From: Nitrospirillum amazonense
GTDB taxonomy: Bacteria; Pseudomonadota; Alphaproteobacteria; Azospirillales; Azospirillaceae
Length of the DNA stretch: 64,000 nt
NCBI RefSeq assembly: GCF_007828035.1
Contig: NZ_VITV01000005.1
Location: 493,334 to 557,333, forward strand
Direction: 5' to 3'
The notes under the pieces are model-generated. The model worked only from the letters and a program-made list of their open reading frames with translations, searched no databases and was not told where the DNA came from. Numbering within the stretch: the stretch's first letter is position 1; the number at the start of each line of letters is the position of its first letter. This document shows, one piece after another, positions 20,521 to 29,180 of the stretch. The position numbers were made by a program, and so were the translations under genes.

Positions 20521-21567
20521 GTGCTGTTCGCGGAGGGACCACAGGCTGCCGGCCACCTCGCCCAACGGGCGATGGAGCGCATGCGCGCCGAGGCGGTGGC
20601 CCCGCACCCGCACAACTTCACCGTCTGGTATGCCTACTGCAGCGGCCGCTATCCCGACCTGACCCGGGCGGTGGACATCATCGCCAGCAACGGCCTGCCC
20701 TTCACCGAGGCGCGTTGCGCCGACCTCTATCACAAGTTCTTCGCCGCCGATGACGAGATCCAGGCCATCCAGGAGATCGGCGTGAAATTGACCGAGGCTC
20801 TGGCCGGCGTCACCGGCGCCGTCGCGTCCGCCGGGAACGACGTGGGCAATTTCGGCGCGGCCCTGAAGGTATTCCAAGGGCAGGTCGATCTGTCCGAAAC
20901 GCTGGACCAGTTGCGCGGCGTCATCCGGGCCATGACCGAACAGGCCCAGCGCGTGGCCGTGCGCAACCAATTCCTGCAGACCCAGCTGAGCGACAGCGCG
21001 CAACAGCTGGAAACCATGCGCCGCGACCTGGACACCGTGCGGCGCGAGGCCATGACCGACGCCCTGACGGATCTGGCCAACCGCAAGCAGTTCGACCAGG
21101 CCCTGCGCGAGGCCGCCGCCACCGCCATGGAGGACGGCCGGCCCTTGTGCCTGCTGATGATCGACATCGATTTCTTCAAGAAATTCAACGATAATCACGG
21201 CCATGTCGTGGGCGATCAGGTGCTGAAGCTGGTGGGGCGCACGCTGAAGGACTCCGTGCGCGGCCGCGATACCGCCGCCCGCTTCGGCGGCGAGGAATTC
21301 GCCATCATCATGCCGGAATGCACCCTGGACGAGGCGCTGGCTTTCGCGGAGAAGACGCGGGCCACCATCGCCAACCGCCGCATCGTCAAGCGCACCTCGG
21401 GCGCCGCCATCGGCAACATCACCCTGTCGGTGGGCGTGGCGCTGTATGAGCCGGGGGAATCGCTGGGCCGTTTCGTCCAGCGTGCGGACGAAGCGCTTTA
21501 TATGGCCAAGCACGAAGGCCGTAACCAAGTGCGCGCCCACGTGGACACCGAAGCGGCTTTTGTTTGA
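20521..21567 (+). CDS. Diguanylate cyclase (GGDEF domain)
   Basis: A 348-residue protein. The GTG at 20521 follows GGGAGAGC. The C-terminal ~170 residues are a GGDEF domain with active-site motif GGEEF, the metal/substrate motif DIDFFKKFND and an inhibitory RxxD site (RGRD) exactly five residues before GGEEF, so the enzyme should make cyclic di-GMP and be feedback-inhibited by it. The N-terminal ~150 residues (AMERMRAEAVAPHPHNFTVW onward) are a soluble helical region found in other alphaproteobacterial cyclases, with no named sensor. A coiled helix (QLETMRRDLDTVRREAMTDA) links the two. No membrane segment is seen. Confidence 0.92.
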   Translation: MLFAEGPQAAGHLAQRAMERMRAEAVAPHPHNFTVWYAYCSGRYPDLTRAVDIIASNGLPFTEARCADLYHKFFAADDEIQAIQEIGVKLTEALAGVTGAVASAGNDVGNFGAALKVFQGQVDLSETLDQLRGVIRAMTEQAQRVAVRNQFLQTQLSDSAQQLETMRRDLDTVRREAMTDALTDLANRKQFDQALREAAATAMEDGRPLCLLMIDIDFFKKFNDNHGHVVGDQVLKLVGRTLKDSVRGRDTAARFGGEEFAIIMPECTLDEALAFAEKTRATIANRRIVKRTSGAAIGNITLSVGVALYEPGESLGRFVQRADEALYMAKHEGRNQVRAHVDTEAAFV

Positions 21568-21750
21568 GTCCCTCAAACGGCGGGCGCGGGCATCCGCCCG
21601 CTTGCCTCATCCTCGATTTCCAGTCCGCTGACGCTTCCCGGAAATCTGCCCCTGGAAATCTGTGGCGGCTGCAGTCGCAGCCTTGTCGCGGCGCTCCGTT
21701 GAGCTTTAGGGGCTAAAGAGTAGCGATTGGGAGAGAGGCGCTCAGCCCTC

Positions 21751-22107
21751 TCACCATTTGCGCTCGGTCTTCATGCCGCCGGCGTTGATGGCGTCCAGGA
21801 AGGGGCTGCCGGTCGACTTGCGGTCGCGGGTGGCGCGCAGGGTGCCCTGGGCCCGCGTGGCGGCCACCACCTTGATGGCGGCCTCGGTGGCGTCGGTGTG
21901 GATCTGGTGCCGCACGTCCGACTCCAGCGACTCGAACGCCTCGCGGGCGAAGACCAGCGCATTCTCCGACCGGGTTTCCAAAACCTGGCGCAGGGCGTTG
22001 GCCGCCATCAGGCATTCCAGCCGCTCCGGCCCCGACAGATCGTCCAGGACGTCGGCCAGGATGCCGATCGCTTGCAGCGTCTTGGTGTCGTTCAAGCGCA
22101 GGTTCAT
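21751..22107 (-). CDS. Small conserved hypothetical protein
   Basis: A 118-residue soluble helical protein of unknown function, MNLRLNDTKTLQAIGILADV onward. The frame is open to 22245, but the ATG at 22107 has GGGGAG 8 bases upstream and is chosen. There are no Cys motifs, membrane segments or signal peptide. The C-terminus is basic (RATRDRKS, KTERKW). It is divergent from the uvrD-type helicase gene, from which it is separated by about 220 bases, and convergent with the diguanylate cyclase. Confidence 0.65.
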   Translation of the reverse strand: MNLRLNDTKTLQAIGILADVLDDLSGPERLECLMAANALRQVLETRSENALVFAREAFESLESDVRHQIHTDATEAAIKVVAATRAQGTLRATRDRKSTGSPFLDAINAGGMKTERKW

Positions 22108-22328
22108 CGGTTCACTCCCCGCTTCGCCGGCCGCCGCCGGAGGGGCGCGGACCGTACGAACGGCTTTGTCATGGTGACCATCATCTTTCCACCATATGAA
22201 CCTCTTGTGCAACGGGATAGGTGCCCAGCCTTTAGGGGAGGCCATCCTGGCGGAATGGGGGAGAAGGCAGGGGAAACGCCATCGTGGGGGCAGACGGAAG
22301 GGGACCTTGTGCTATATATGTTCCCATC

Positions 22329-24746
22329 ATGACCGATCTGTTTTCCCGTCTGGACCCGCCCGCCCCGCCCAAGAAGGACGAGCCTGAGAAGGTTGTGCCC
22401 TTCACCGCCGCGCCCCGCCCCGCGCCGGCCCCGCCGCCGCCCATGCCTTTCCATGGGCCGGCCGGCTGGTCGCCCGCCTATCTCGACGCGCTGAACCCGG
22501 CGCAGCGCGAGGCGGTGGAGTCGCTGGACGGCCCCGTCCTGGTGCTGGCGGGCGCCGGCACGGGGAAAACCCGGGCCCTGACCACCCGCCTGGCCCACCT
22601 GCTCATGACCCGACGCGTCAGCCCCTGGAACATCCTGGCGGTCACCTTCACCAACAAGGCGGCGCGTGAGATGCGGGAGCGCGTGGGCGCGTTGATGGGC
22701 ACGGATACCGAGGGCTGGTGGATGGGCACCTTCCACGCCCTGGCCGCCCGCATCCTGCGCCGCCATGCCGAGCTGGTGGGCCTGACCTCCAGCTTCACCA
22801 TCCTGGACACCGACGACCAGCTGCGCCTGCTGAAGCAGCTGATGGAGGCAGAGGGGGTGGACAGCAAGAAGTGGCCGGCCCGTTTGCTGCTGTCGGTCAT
22901 CGAGCGGTGGAAGGACCGGGCCCTGCCGCCCGACCGCCTGCGTCCCGAAGACGCGGGCGAGGCCGCCGGCGGCAAGGTGCTGACCCTATACCGCCAATAC
23001 CAGGACCGCCTGCGCACGCTGAACGCCTGCGACTTCGGCGACCTCCTGATGCACAACATCACCCTGTTCCAGGCGCATCCGGACGTGCTGGCGGATTACC
23101 ATCGCCGCTTCCGCTACATCCTGGTGGATGAGTACCAGGACACCAACGTGGCGCAGTACCTGTGGCTGCGCCTGCTGGCCCAGGGGCACCACAACATCTG
23201 CTGCGTCGGCGATGACGACCAGTCCATCTACGGCTGGCGCGGGGCGGAGGTGGGCAACATCCTGCGGTTCGAGCAGGACTTCCCCGGCGCCAAGGTCATT
23301 CGCCTGGAACAGAACTACCGCTCCACCGGCCATATCCTGGGCGCCGCCGCCGGTGTCATCGCCCACAACCAGGGCCGCCTGGGCAAGACCCTATGGACCG
23401 AGGCCGAGGGCGGGGAGAAGGTGCGCCTGCGCGGCCTGTGGGACGCCGACAGCGAGGCCCGCTGGGTGGGTGACGAGGTGGAAGCGCTGCAGCGCAAGGG
23501 CACCAGCCTGGACCAGATGGCCGTGCTGGTGCGCGCCGGTTTCCAGACCCGCGAGTTCGAAGAGCGCTTCATCACCCTGGGCCTGCCCTATCGCGTGGTG
23601 GGCGGCCAGCGCTTCTATGAGCGCCTGGAAATCCGCGACGCCATGGCCTATCTGCGCGTCGTGGCCCAGCCAGCCGATGACCTGGCGTTCGAGCGCATCA
23701 TCAACACGCCCAAGCGCGGCATCGGCCCCGCCACCATCCAGCAGCTGTACCAGACCAGCCGGGTGCTGGGCGTGCCGCTGCTGGAGGCCACCTGGCGCCT
23801 GACGGAGACGGATGAGCTGAAGCCCAAGGTGCGTGGCACCCTGCGCGGCCTGGTAGAGGATTTCGCCCGCTGGCGGGCGCAGATGGACACCGTGCGCCAC
23901 ACCGACCTGGCCCAGTCCATCCTGGATGAGAGCGGCTACACCCGCATGTGGCAGGAGGACAAGACGCCGGAGGCGCCGGGCCGCCTGGAAAACCTGAAGG
24001 AACTCGTCAACGCCATGGGCGAGTTCGAGAACCTGCTGGGATTCCTAGAGCATGTCAGCCTGGTGATGGAGAATGCGGAGACGGTCGATTCCGCCCAGGT
24101 CTCGCTCATGACCCTGCACGGCGCCAAGGGCCTGGAGTTCGACGTTGTCTTCCTGCCCGGGTGGGAGGAGGGTGTGTTCCCCAGCCAGCGCACCCTGGAT
24201 GAGAACGGCATCGCGGGATTGGAGGAGGAACGGCGCCTGGCCTATGTCGGCATCACCCGGGGGCGCAAGCGCGTCTACATCAGCCACGCCGCCAACCGCC
24301 GCATCCATGGCACCTGGTCCACCAGCCTGCCGTCGCGTTTCATCGGTGAACTGCCCGATGAGCACATCGCGGTGGAGAACGACCCGGGACTTACCTCAGG
24401 CCATTGGGGGCAAGGGATGGCTGGCGGTGATGGCGGCTATGGCCGGGGCGGGCCGTCCTGGGGTGCCCGCAGCGACAGTTTCAGCGACAGCTTCAACCGC
24501 ATGGGACGCCAGGCGCCCGCCGGCAACCGCACCAGCCGCCTGATCGAGGGCACGGCCCTGGACGTCACCCCGCGCGCGCGCCCCGATGCCCCCTTCCGCC
24601 CCGGCGCCCGCGTCTTCCACCAGAAGTTCGGCTATGGCGTGGTGAAGGAGGTGGAGAACGACAAGCTGGAAATTTATTTCGAGCATTCCGGCACGAAGAA
24701 GGTCATGGACAGCTTCGTCGTGCCGGCGGACCAGGCGGGGAAATAG
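22329..24746 (+). CDS. uvrD: UvrD/PcrA-type ATP-dependent DNA helicase
   Basis: An 805-residue superfamily 1A helicase. Motifs in order: Q-motif and Walker A LNPAQREAV...AGAGTGKT (about residues 57-85), Ia FTNKAAREM, Walker B LVDEYQDTN, motif III GDDDQSIYGWRGA, motif IV EQNYRST, motif V TLHGAKGLEFDVV and motif VI EERRLAYVGITR. It unwinds DNA 3'-5' in nucleotide excision and mismatch repair. The C-terminal Tudor-like segment (FRPGARVFHQKFGYGVV) is typical of PcrA/UvrD. The ATG has no clear Shine-Dalgarno and follows a TATATAT at 22313; an in-frame GTG at 22284 is an alternative start. Confidence 0.93.
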   Translation: MTDLFSRLDPPAPPKKDEPEKVVPFTAAPRPAPAPPPPMPFHGPAGWSPAYLDALNPAQREAVESLDGPVLVLAGAGTGKTRALTTRLAHLLMTRRVSPWNILAVTFTNKAAREMRERVGALMGTDTEGWWMGTFHALAARILRRHAELVGLTSSFTILDTDDQLRLLKQLMEAEGVDSKKWPARLLLSVIERWKDRALPPDRLRPEDAGEAAGGKVLTLYRQYQDRLRTLNACDFGDLLMHNITLFQAHPDVLADYHRRFRYILVDEYQDTNVAQYLWLRLLAQGHHNICCVGDDDQSIYGWRGAEVGNILRFEQDFPGAKVIRLEQNYRSTGHILGAAAGVIAHNQGRLGKTLWTEAEGGEKVRLRGLWDADSEARWVGDEVEALQRKGTSLDQMAVLVRAGFQTREFEERFITLGLPYRVVGGQRFYERLEIRDAMAYLRVVAQPADDLAFERIINTPKRGIGPATIQQLYQTSRVLGVPLLEATWRLTETDELKPKVRGTLRGLVEDFARWRAQMDTVRHTDLAQSILDESGYTRMWQEDKTPEAPGRLENLKELVNAMGEFENLLGFLEHVSLVMENAETVDSAQVSLMTLHGAKGLEFDVVFLPGWEEGVFPSQRTLDENGIAGLEEERRLAYVGITRGRKRVYISHAANRRIHGTWSTSLPSRFIGELPDEHIAVENDPGLTSGHWGQGMAGGDGGYGRGGPSWGARSDSFSDSFNRMGRQAPAGNRTSRLIEGTALDVTPRARPDAPFRPGARVFHQKFGYGVVKEVENDKLEIYFEHSGTKKVMDSFVVPADQAGK

Positions 24747-24764
24747 GGGCGGGGGCGCAAGCCC

Positions 24765-25406
24765 TCACGCTCGCTCGTATGTGCCGGTCAGGGTGCCCCA
24801 GGCCAGCACGGTCTGGGGCGTCAGGGCGACCAGCAGGTCGGCCAGGCTGGGCAGGTCCGGCAGGGCCAGCGGGTGTTCCAGGGCCAGCAGCTGGAAGACG
24901 TAGCGATGGGGGCCGTGGCCGCGCATCGGACGCGGCCCGGCATAGCCGACACGGCCGAACAGGCCCCGGCCCAGGATGACACCGTTGCCCACCTGGGGGC
25001 ACAGCTCCCCCTCTTCGAAACCTTTGCGCTTGGGGGCGATGGCCGTGGCCAGCAGGTGGGTCGCGGGCCGGGGCAAGGGCGCGTCCGGGTCCTGCATTAC
25101 CAGGGCCAAGGCCGCCGTGCCGGCAGGCACGCCCGTCCAGGTGAGCGTCGGGGACAGGTTCCCGCCCACGCCGCCGCCGGCATGGCGGCGGGGAATGGCC
25201 GCGCCTTCGGCGAAGGCGGGGCTGCTGAGGCACAGGCTGGCCGGCGCATCCTTCACCAGGGGATGGTTGACGACAAGGTGGGCGTCCCCCGCGCGCAGGC
25301 CCCGCAGGAAGCGGCCCAGCCAACGGCGTTTGGGGGCGGCGGGGCGCATGCCATGGCCGCGGTCCAGAATCAAAGGGGGCAGGCCGCTGTCCAGGGTGGT
25401 CCTCAT
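24765..25406 (-). CDS. YbhB/YbcL (PEBP, Raf-kinase-inhibitor-like) family protein
   Basis: A 213-residue phosphatidylethanolamine-binding-protein-fold protein. Seen: SPTLTWTGVPAGTAALALVMQDPDAP, the ligand-pocket strand, and GPRPMRGHGPHRYVFQLLAL with the family GxHRY motif. The molecular role of bacterial members is not well known. The first ~45 residues, including LDRGHGMRPAAPKRRWLGRF, are an unusual basic extension without a signal peptide. The ATG at 25406 has a strong GGGAGGAA upstream. It is divergent from a TetR regulator with an operator-like repeat between them, which implies regulated expression. Confidence 0.88.
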   Translation of the reverse strand: MRTTLDSGLPPLILDRGHGMRPAAPKRRWLGRFLRGLRAGDAHLVVNHPLVKDAPASLCLSSPAFAEGAAIPRRHAGGGVGGNLSPTLTWTGVPAGTAALALVMQDPDAPLPRPATHLLATAIAPKRKGFEEGELCPQVGNGVILGRGLFGRVGYAGPRPMRGHGPHRYVFQLLALEHPLALPDLPSLADLLVALTPQTVLAWGTLTGTYERA

Positions 25407-25473
25407 GCGGTTCCTCCCGCGTCAGGGTGGTGAGGGGCGCCTAGGTGAAGAGGTGACGGCGGCGGCGGCCCGT

Positions 25474-25499
25474 GTTATGCGAGGATGGTCTCGCATAAC
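25474..25499. promoter_or_regulatory. Perfect inverted repeat, probable TetR-family operator
   Basis: GTTATGCGAG (25474-25483) and CTCGCATAAC (25490-25499) are perfect 10-base inverted arms separated by 6 bases. The element lies 12 bases before the tetR-type ATG and 67 bases from the start of the divergent PEBP gene, a typical place for an autoregulatory operator controlling both. Function is inferred from position and symmetry. Confidence 0.75.
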
Positions 25500-25511
25500 G
25501 GATAGTTGAGG

Positions 25512-26144
25512 ATGTCCTCGCAAAAGTCAACAGCCGCCCCCGATGCTGCGCCCAACGCGACCGGGCGGACGCCCAAACGGGCGCGCGGGCGGCAGCGCGT
25601 GGCCGCTTTGCTGGACGCCGCCACCGTGGTGTTCGCGGAAAAAGGCTATGACGCCGCCACGATGACGGAGATCGCGGCACGGTCCAGCACGGCCATTGGC
25701 TCCCTCTATCGCTTCTTCCCGTCCAAGGAGGCTCTGGCGGAGGGGCTGCTGCACCGCTATGGCGAGCGGGCGGGAGCGGGACTGGACGCCATCGCCGCCC
25801 ATGCCTCCGCCATGACGGCGGCCCAGATGGCGGATGCGCTGCTGGATTTGATGATGGCGCTGAAAAGCGAGCGCACGGCCCTGAAAGTGCTGATGGATGC
25901 CCGGGTGGACGGTGCCAACCGGCGGCAGTACCTGCGCGGTGTCATCCGTGGCCGTATGGCCGGCGTGCTGTCCGCCCATGCGCCTGGGCTGTCGGCGGAA
26001 CGGGCCGACCTCCTCTCGGTCATGGTGCTGCACCTGATGAAGACCATTCCCGAATTGGCGGAGGAGGCGGAGGCCGCGGCCCTGTTCCAGGAGATGCGGC
26101 TGGTGCTCTCCGCCTATCTCGCGGCGGCGGTGGCCGGAGGCTGA
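25512..26144 (+). CDS. TetR/AcrR-family transcriptional regulator
   Basis: A 210-residue regulator. Residues ~20-70 are the TetR helix-turn-helix (RVAALLDAATVVFAEKGYDA then TMTEIAARSSTAIGSLYRFF), and the remainder is a helical ligand and dimer domain without a recognisable ligand. The ATG at 25512 is chosen over a TTG two codons earlier. It lies only 12 bases after a perfect inverted repeat, so it is probably autorepressed and also controls the divergent PEBP-family gene. Confidence 0.92.
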   Translation: MSSQKSTAAPDAAPNATGRTPKRARGRQRVAALLDAATVVFAEKGYDAATMTEIAARSSTAIGSLYRFFPSKEALAEGLLHRYGERAGAGLDAIAAHASAMTAAQMADALLDLMMALKSERTALKVLMDARVDGANRRQYLRGVIRGRMAGVLSAHAPGLSAERADLLSVMVLHLMKTIPELAEEAEAAALFQEMRLVLSAYLAAAVAGG

Positions 26145-26257
26145 CACGCCGCCGGGTCAGCGGCAGAACGCCCCCCGCTAAAACGCCCACTGGCGGCTGA
26201 GGGGCGGGTTGCTGCTATGGTGGCCATCAAGAGGCGCGGTCAGAAGTCAGGTCAGCG

Positions 26258-27358
26258 ATGTCGGCATCAGGTCCTTGGGAACGGTTTGTCTGCGGCGAGC
26301 CCGTGCCGTGGTTCAACGGTCCCACCCATACGCATCCCCGGTTCGCGCTGGACACGGTGGCTGGCCGCCATGTGCTGCTGGGCTTCTTCGCCTCGGCCGG
26401 AGAGGCGGCGGGTGCCGGCATGCTGCGCGCGGTGGCCGCGAACCGCGCCTTGTTCGATGATGACCGGGTCTGCTTTTTTGGCGTCACCACCAACCCCGGT
26501 GACGATGCCGCCGACCAAGTCACGCCGCAGCTGCCCGGTATCCGCTATTTCCTGGATTACGATTTCAGCCTCAGCCGGGGCTATGGCGCCGTCGGGGCGG
26601 ATGGGGTCTACACGGGCTTCTGGTTGCTGCTGGACCCCACCTTGCGGGTCCTGATGGCGGCACCCGCCGCCGAGGCGGACCGGGTGATGTCAGCTGTGGC
26701 GGCCCTGCCGTCCCCTGATCTGCACGCCGGCATGGCGGTGCAGGCGCCCGTGTTGGTGGTGCCCCGGGTGTTCGAGCCCGACTTCTGCCGGCTGCTGATC
26801 GCCCTGCATCAGGATCGCGGCGGTTTGGATTCCGGCGTGATGAACGAGGTCGATGGCCGGCTGGTGGGGGTCTACGATTATAGCCGCAAGCGCCGCCGCG
26901 ATTATTTCATGGAGGAGGAGGCGCTATGCCAGGCGGCGACCCAGCGCATCGCCCGTCGCCTGTTGCCCCAGGTGCGCCAGGCTTTCGCCTTCGAGGCCAC
27001 GCGCATGGAGCGTCATGTGGTCGCCTGTTACGACGCGGCGGAGGGCGGCTATTTCCGGCCGCACCGCGACAACACCTCCGCCGGCACCGCCCATCGCCGC
27101 TTCGCCGTCACCCTGAACCTGAACACGGAAGATTATGAGGGTGGGGAACTGCGCTTCCCCGAATTCGGCCCCCATACCTACCGCGCGCCCACCGGCGGCG
27201 CCGTGGTCTTCTCCTGCAGCCTGCTGCATGAGGCCCTGCCGGTCACCCGGGGTCGCCGCTACGCCTATCTGCCCTTCCTGTTTGATGAGGCGGGGGAGCG
27301 GCAGCAGCGCGAATATCGGGAATGGGCGGCGCAGGCCGACGCCAAGTCCACCGACTGA
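26258..27358 (+). CDS. Redoxin-like / 2OG-Fe(II) oxygenase fusion protein
   Basis: A 366-residue two-domain protein. Residues ~10-160 resemble an AhpC/TSA peroxiredoxin (RHVLLGFFASAGEAAGAGML, then FLDYDFSLSRGYGA), but the position of the peroxidatic Cys is occupied by non-Cys residues, so it should not be a peroxidase. Residues ~190-355 are a prolyl-4-hydroxylase-like 2-oxoglutarate/iron dioxygenase with HRD (His269, Asp271), distal His324 and a following RGRRY for the 2OG carboxylate. The substrate is unknown. It stands alone between tetR and a convergent TPR gene. Confidence 0.87.
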   Translation: MSASGPWERFVCGEPVPWFNGPTHTHPRFALDTVAGRHVLLGFFASAGEAAGAGMLRAVAANRALFDDDRVCFFGVTTNPGDDAADQVTPQLPGIRYFLDYDFSLSRGYGAVGADGVYTGFWLLLDPTLRVLMAAPAAEADRVMSAVAALPSPDLHAGMAVQAPVLVVPRVFEPDFCRLLIALHQDRGGLDSGVMNEVDGRLVGVYDYSRKRRRDYFMEEEALCQAATQRIARRLLPQVRQAFAFEATRMERHVVACYDAAEGGYFRPHRDNTSAGTAHRRFAVTLNLNTEDYEGGELRFPEFGPHTYRAPTGGAVVFSCSLLHEALPVTRGRRYAYLPFLFDEAGERQQREYREWAAQADAKSTD

Positions 27359-27373
27359 CGCCAGGTCCAACGA

Positions 27374-28969
27374 CTAAAGCCTATCCAGCGCCGCCCCCAC
27401 CGCCGCCATCACGGCCGGCCAGTCGCCCGGTGCCGGCTGGCGGAACAGGCGCATCGACGGGTACCAGGGACTGTCCGTGCGATCGTCCATCCACCGCCAC
27501 TCCGCCACGTAAGGCAGAAGCAGCCAAGTGGGCCGCCCCAAGGCACCCGCCAGGTGGGCCACGGCGGTGTCCACGGTGATGACCAGATCCAAGGCGCTGA
27601 TGGCCGCCGCCGTTTCGGCGAAGTCGGTAAGGTCCGGTCCTAGGGGGATGAGCCCGGTCACCGGCGCCCCGTCCTTCTGCAGGCTGTGCCAGGCGATATC
27701 CGCGCGGCGCAGCAGCGGTGCCAGCGTTTCCGGCGGCAGGGAACGGCGGCGGTCGTTCCAGTGGCCGGGATTGCCCTGCCACACCAGCCCGGCGGTCAGG
27801 CGTCGGCCGTTCCGGCCCTGCGCGATCCGCGGGGCCCATCGCAGGCGGCTGTCTTCCGGCGCCCGCAGATAGGGGACGGACGCGCCGGGCAGGGTGTCGA
27901 GCGTGACGCCCAGGCGGCCGGGCAGGCTCATCATCGGCAGGTGGGCATCGGCCGGGGGCAGGCCGCCGATGCCGGGAAAGTCCGCCGCCAGGGGCAGCAG
28001 GGTGGGGCGAACCGCCGCCAGGTCCAGCAAATCCCAGCTGGCCTCGATCAGCCGGATCAGTTCCGCCCGCGTTTCCACCACCAGGTGCGCGTTGGCGGCC
28101 CGCGTCGCGGGCGCCACGAAGCGCAGCATCTGCAAGGTGTCGCCCCAGCCCTGTTCGGAATGGACCAGTAAGGTGCCGCCGCCCAAATCCTCGCCCATCC
28201 ACAGGGGTATCGCGAAGGGGCGGCGCTGCGCCGCCAAGCCCGCATTGCCCGTCCAGCGCCATTCGGCTTCGGCCCAGCCCTCGGCCAGACGGCCAAGCTT
28301 CAGCAGGACCTGCGACCGGTTCCATCGGATCTTGGCGTCGGTGGGGGTCAGCGCCAGGCCGGCATCATAGGCGGCGAGCGCGCCGATGCTGTCGCCGGTG
28401 TGGTCCAGGATCGTGCCCAAATTGATCCAGGCGGGCCGGTGGGCCGCGTCCGCCGCCACCGCACGGCGGTAGGCCTGGATGGCGGCGGGGCTGTCGCCCA
28501 GCCCTTCATGCACCTTGCCCAGATTGTGCCAGGAATCGGCGCTGCCCGGGGCCAGCGCCACCGCCCGTTCCAGGCAGCGCCGGGCGCCCTGCAGGTCGCC
28601 TTGCTCCGTCAGGCAGACGCCCAGATTGCTGTAGGCGTTGGTATGGCCGGGATTGGCGGCGATGGCCTGGCGGTGGTGGTCCGCCGCCTCGGCCAGCCGG
28701 CCCAGGGACTTCAGCGCGATGCCCCGGTTGTCCAGCAGGGCGGCGTCGCGGGGTGCCATGGCCAGGCCTGCCTGGAACAGGCGGTCGGCCTCGGCGGCAT
28801 TCCCTTGGATCAGGCGCAGGGCGCCCAGGTTGCTGAGCGCGTCGCGGTGCTCCTGCCGCTCCGGCCCCGTCAGCTCGATCAGCCGCTGATAGGTCGCCGC
28901 CGCCCGGGACATGTCACCTGCGCGGTGCGCGGTCAGCGCTTCTCGGAACAGGGCTGCGGGGGTGCTCAT
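27374..28969 (-). CDS. TPR-repeat protein with glycosyltransferase-like C-terminal domain
   Basis: A 531-residue protein. The first ~260 residues are about seven tetratricopeptide repeats (NRGIALKSLGRLAEAADHHR, YSNLGVCLTEQGDLQGARRC, WHNLGKVHEGLGDSPAAIQA). The C-terminal ~250 residues resemble the glycosyltransferase-9/heptosyltransferase-like domain seen in such TPR proteins, with HSEQGWGDTLQMLRFV, a WHSLQKD segment and the nucleotide-sugar-type DLVITVDTAVAHLAGALGRP. The ATG at 28969 starts MSTPAALFREAL and is preferred to a longer frame. A role in protein or polysaccharide glycosylation is an inference; no sugar genes are adjacent. Confidence 0.82.
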   Translation of the reverse strand: MSTPAALFREALTAHRAGDMSRAAATYQRLIELTGPERQEHRDALSNLGALRLIQGNAAEADRLFQAGLAMAPRDAALLDNRGIALKSLGRLAEAADHHRQAIAANPGHTNAYSNLGVCLTEQGDLQGARRCLERAVALAPGSADSWHNLGKVHEGLGDSPAAIQAYRRAVAADAAHRPAWINLGTILDHTGDSIGALAAYDAGLALTPTDAKIRWNRSQVLLKLGRLAEGWAEAEWRWTGNAGLAAQRRPFAIPLWMGEDLGGGTLLVHSEQGWGDTLQMLRFVAPATRAANAHLVVETRAELIRLIEASWDLLDLAAVRPTLLPLAADFPGIGGLPPADAHLPMMSLPGRLGVTLDTLPGASVPYLRAPEDSRLRWAPRIAQGRNGRRLTAGLVWQGNPGHWNDRRRSLPPETLAPLLRRADIAWHSLQKDGAPVTGLIPLGPDLTDFAETAAAISALDLVITVDTAVAHLAGALGRPTWLLLPYVAEWRWMDDRTDSPWYPSMRLFRQPAPGDWPAVMAAVGAALDRL

Positions 28970-29180
28970 CTCTGGGGCCGGTCCTTGCCGTGGCGTGCCA
29001 TGATAAGACCGGCTGCCCGGCGGCAATTCAAGGCAATTGGACGGGTGGGCCGCAGGACCCCGCCGTTACGCCCGTGTTACAAACCATCCCGCGCCTTGGC
29101 CGCAAGTGCCTGATATAAAGGGCCAACCTGCGGAGCCCGTGTCGCCGGCTTCCGCCCATGAACATCGGGGGCTTTGCTTA

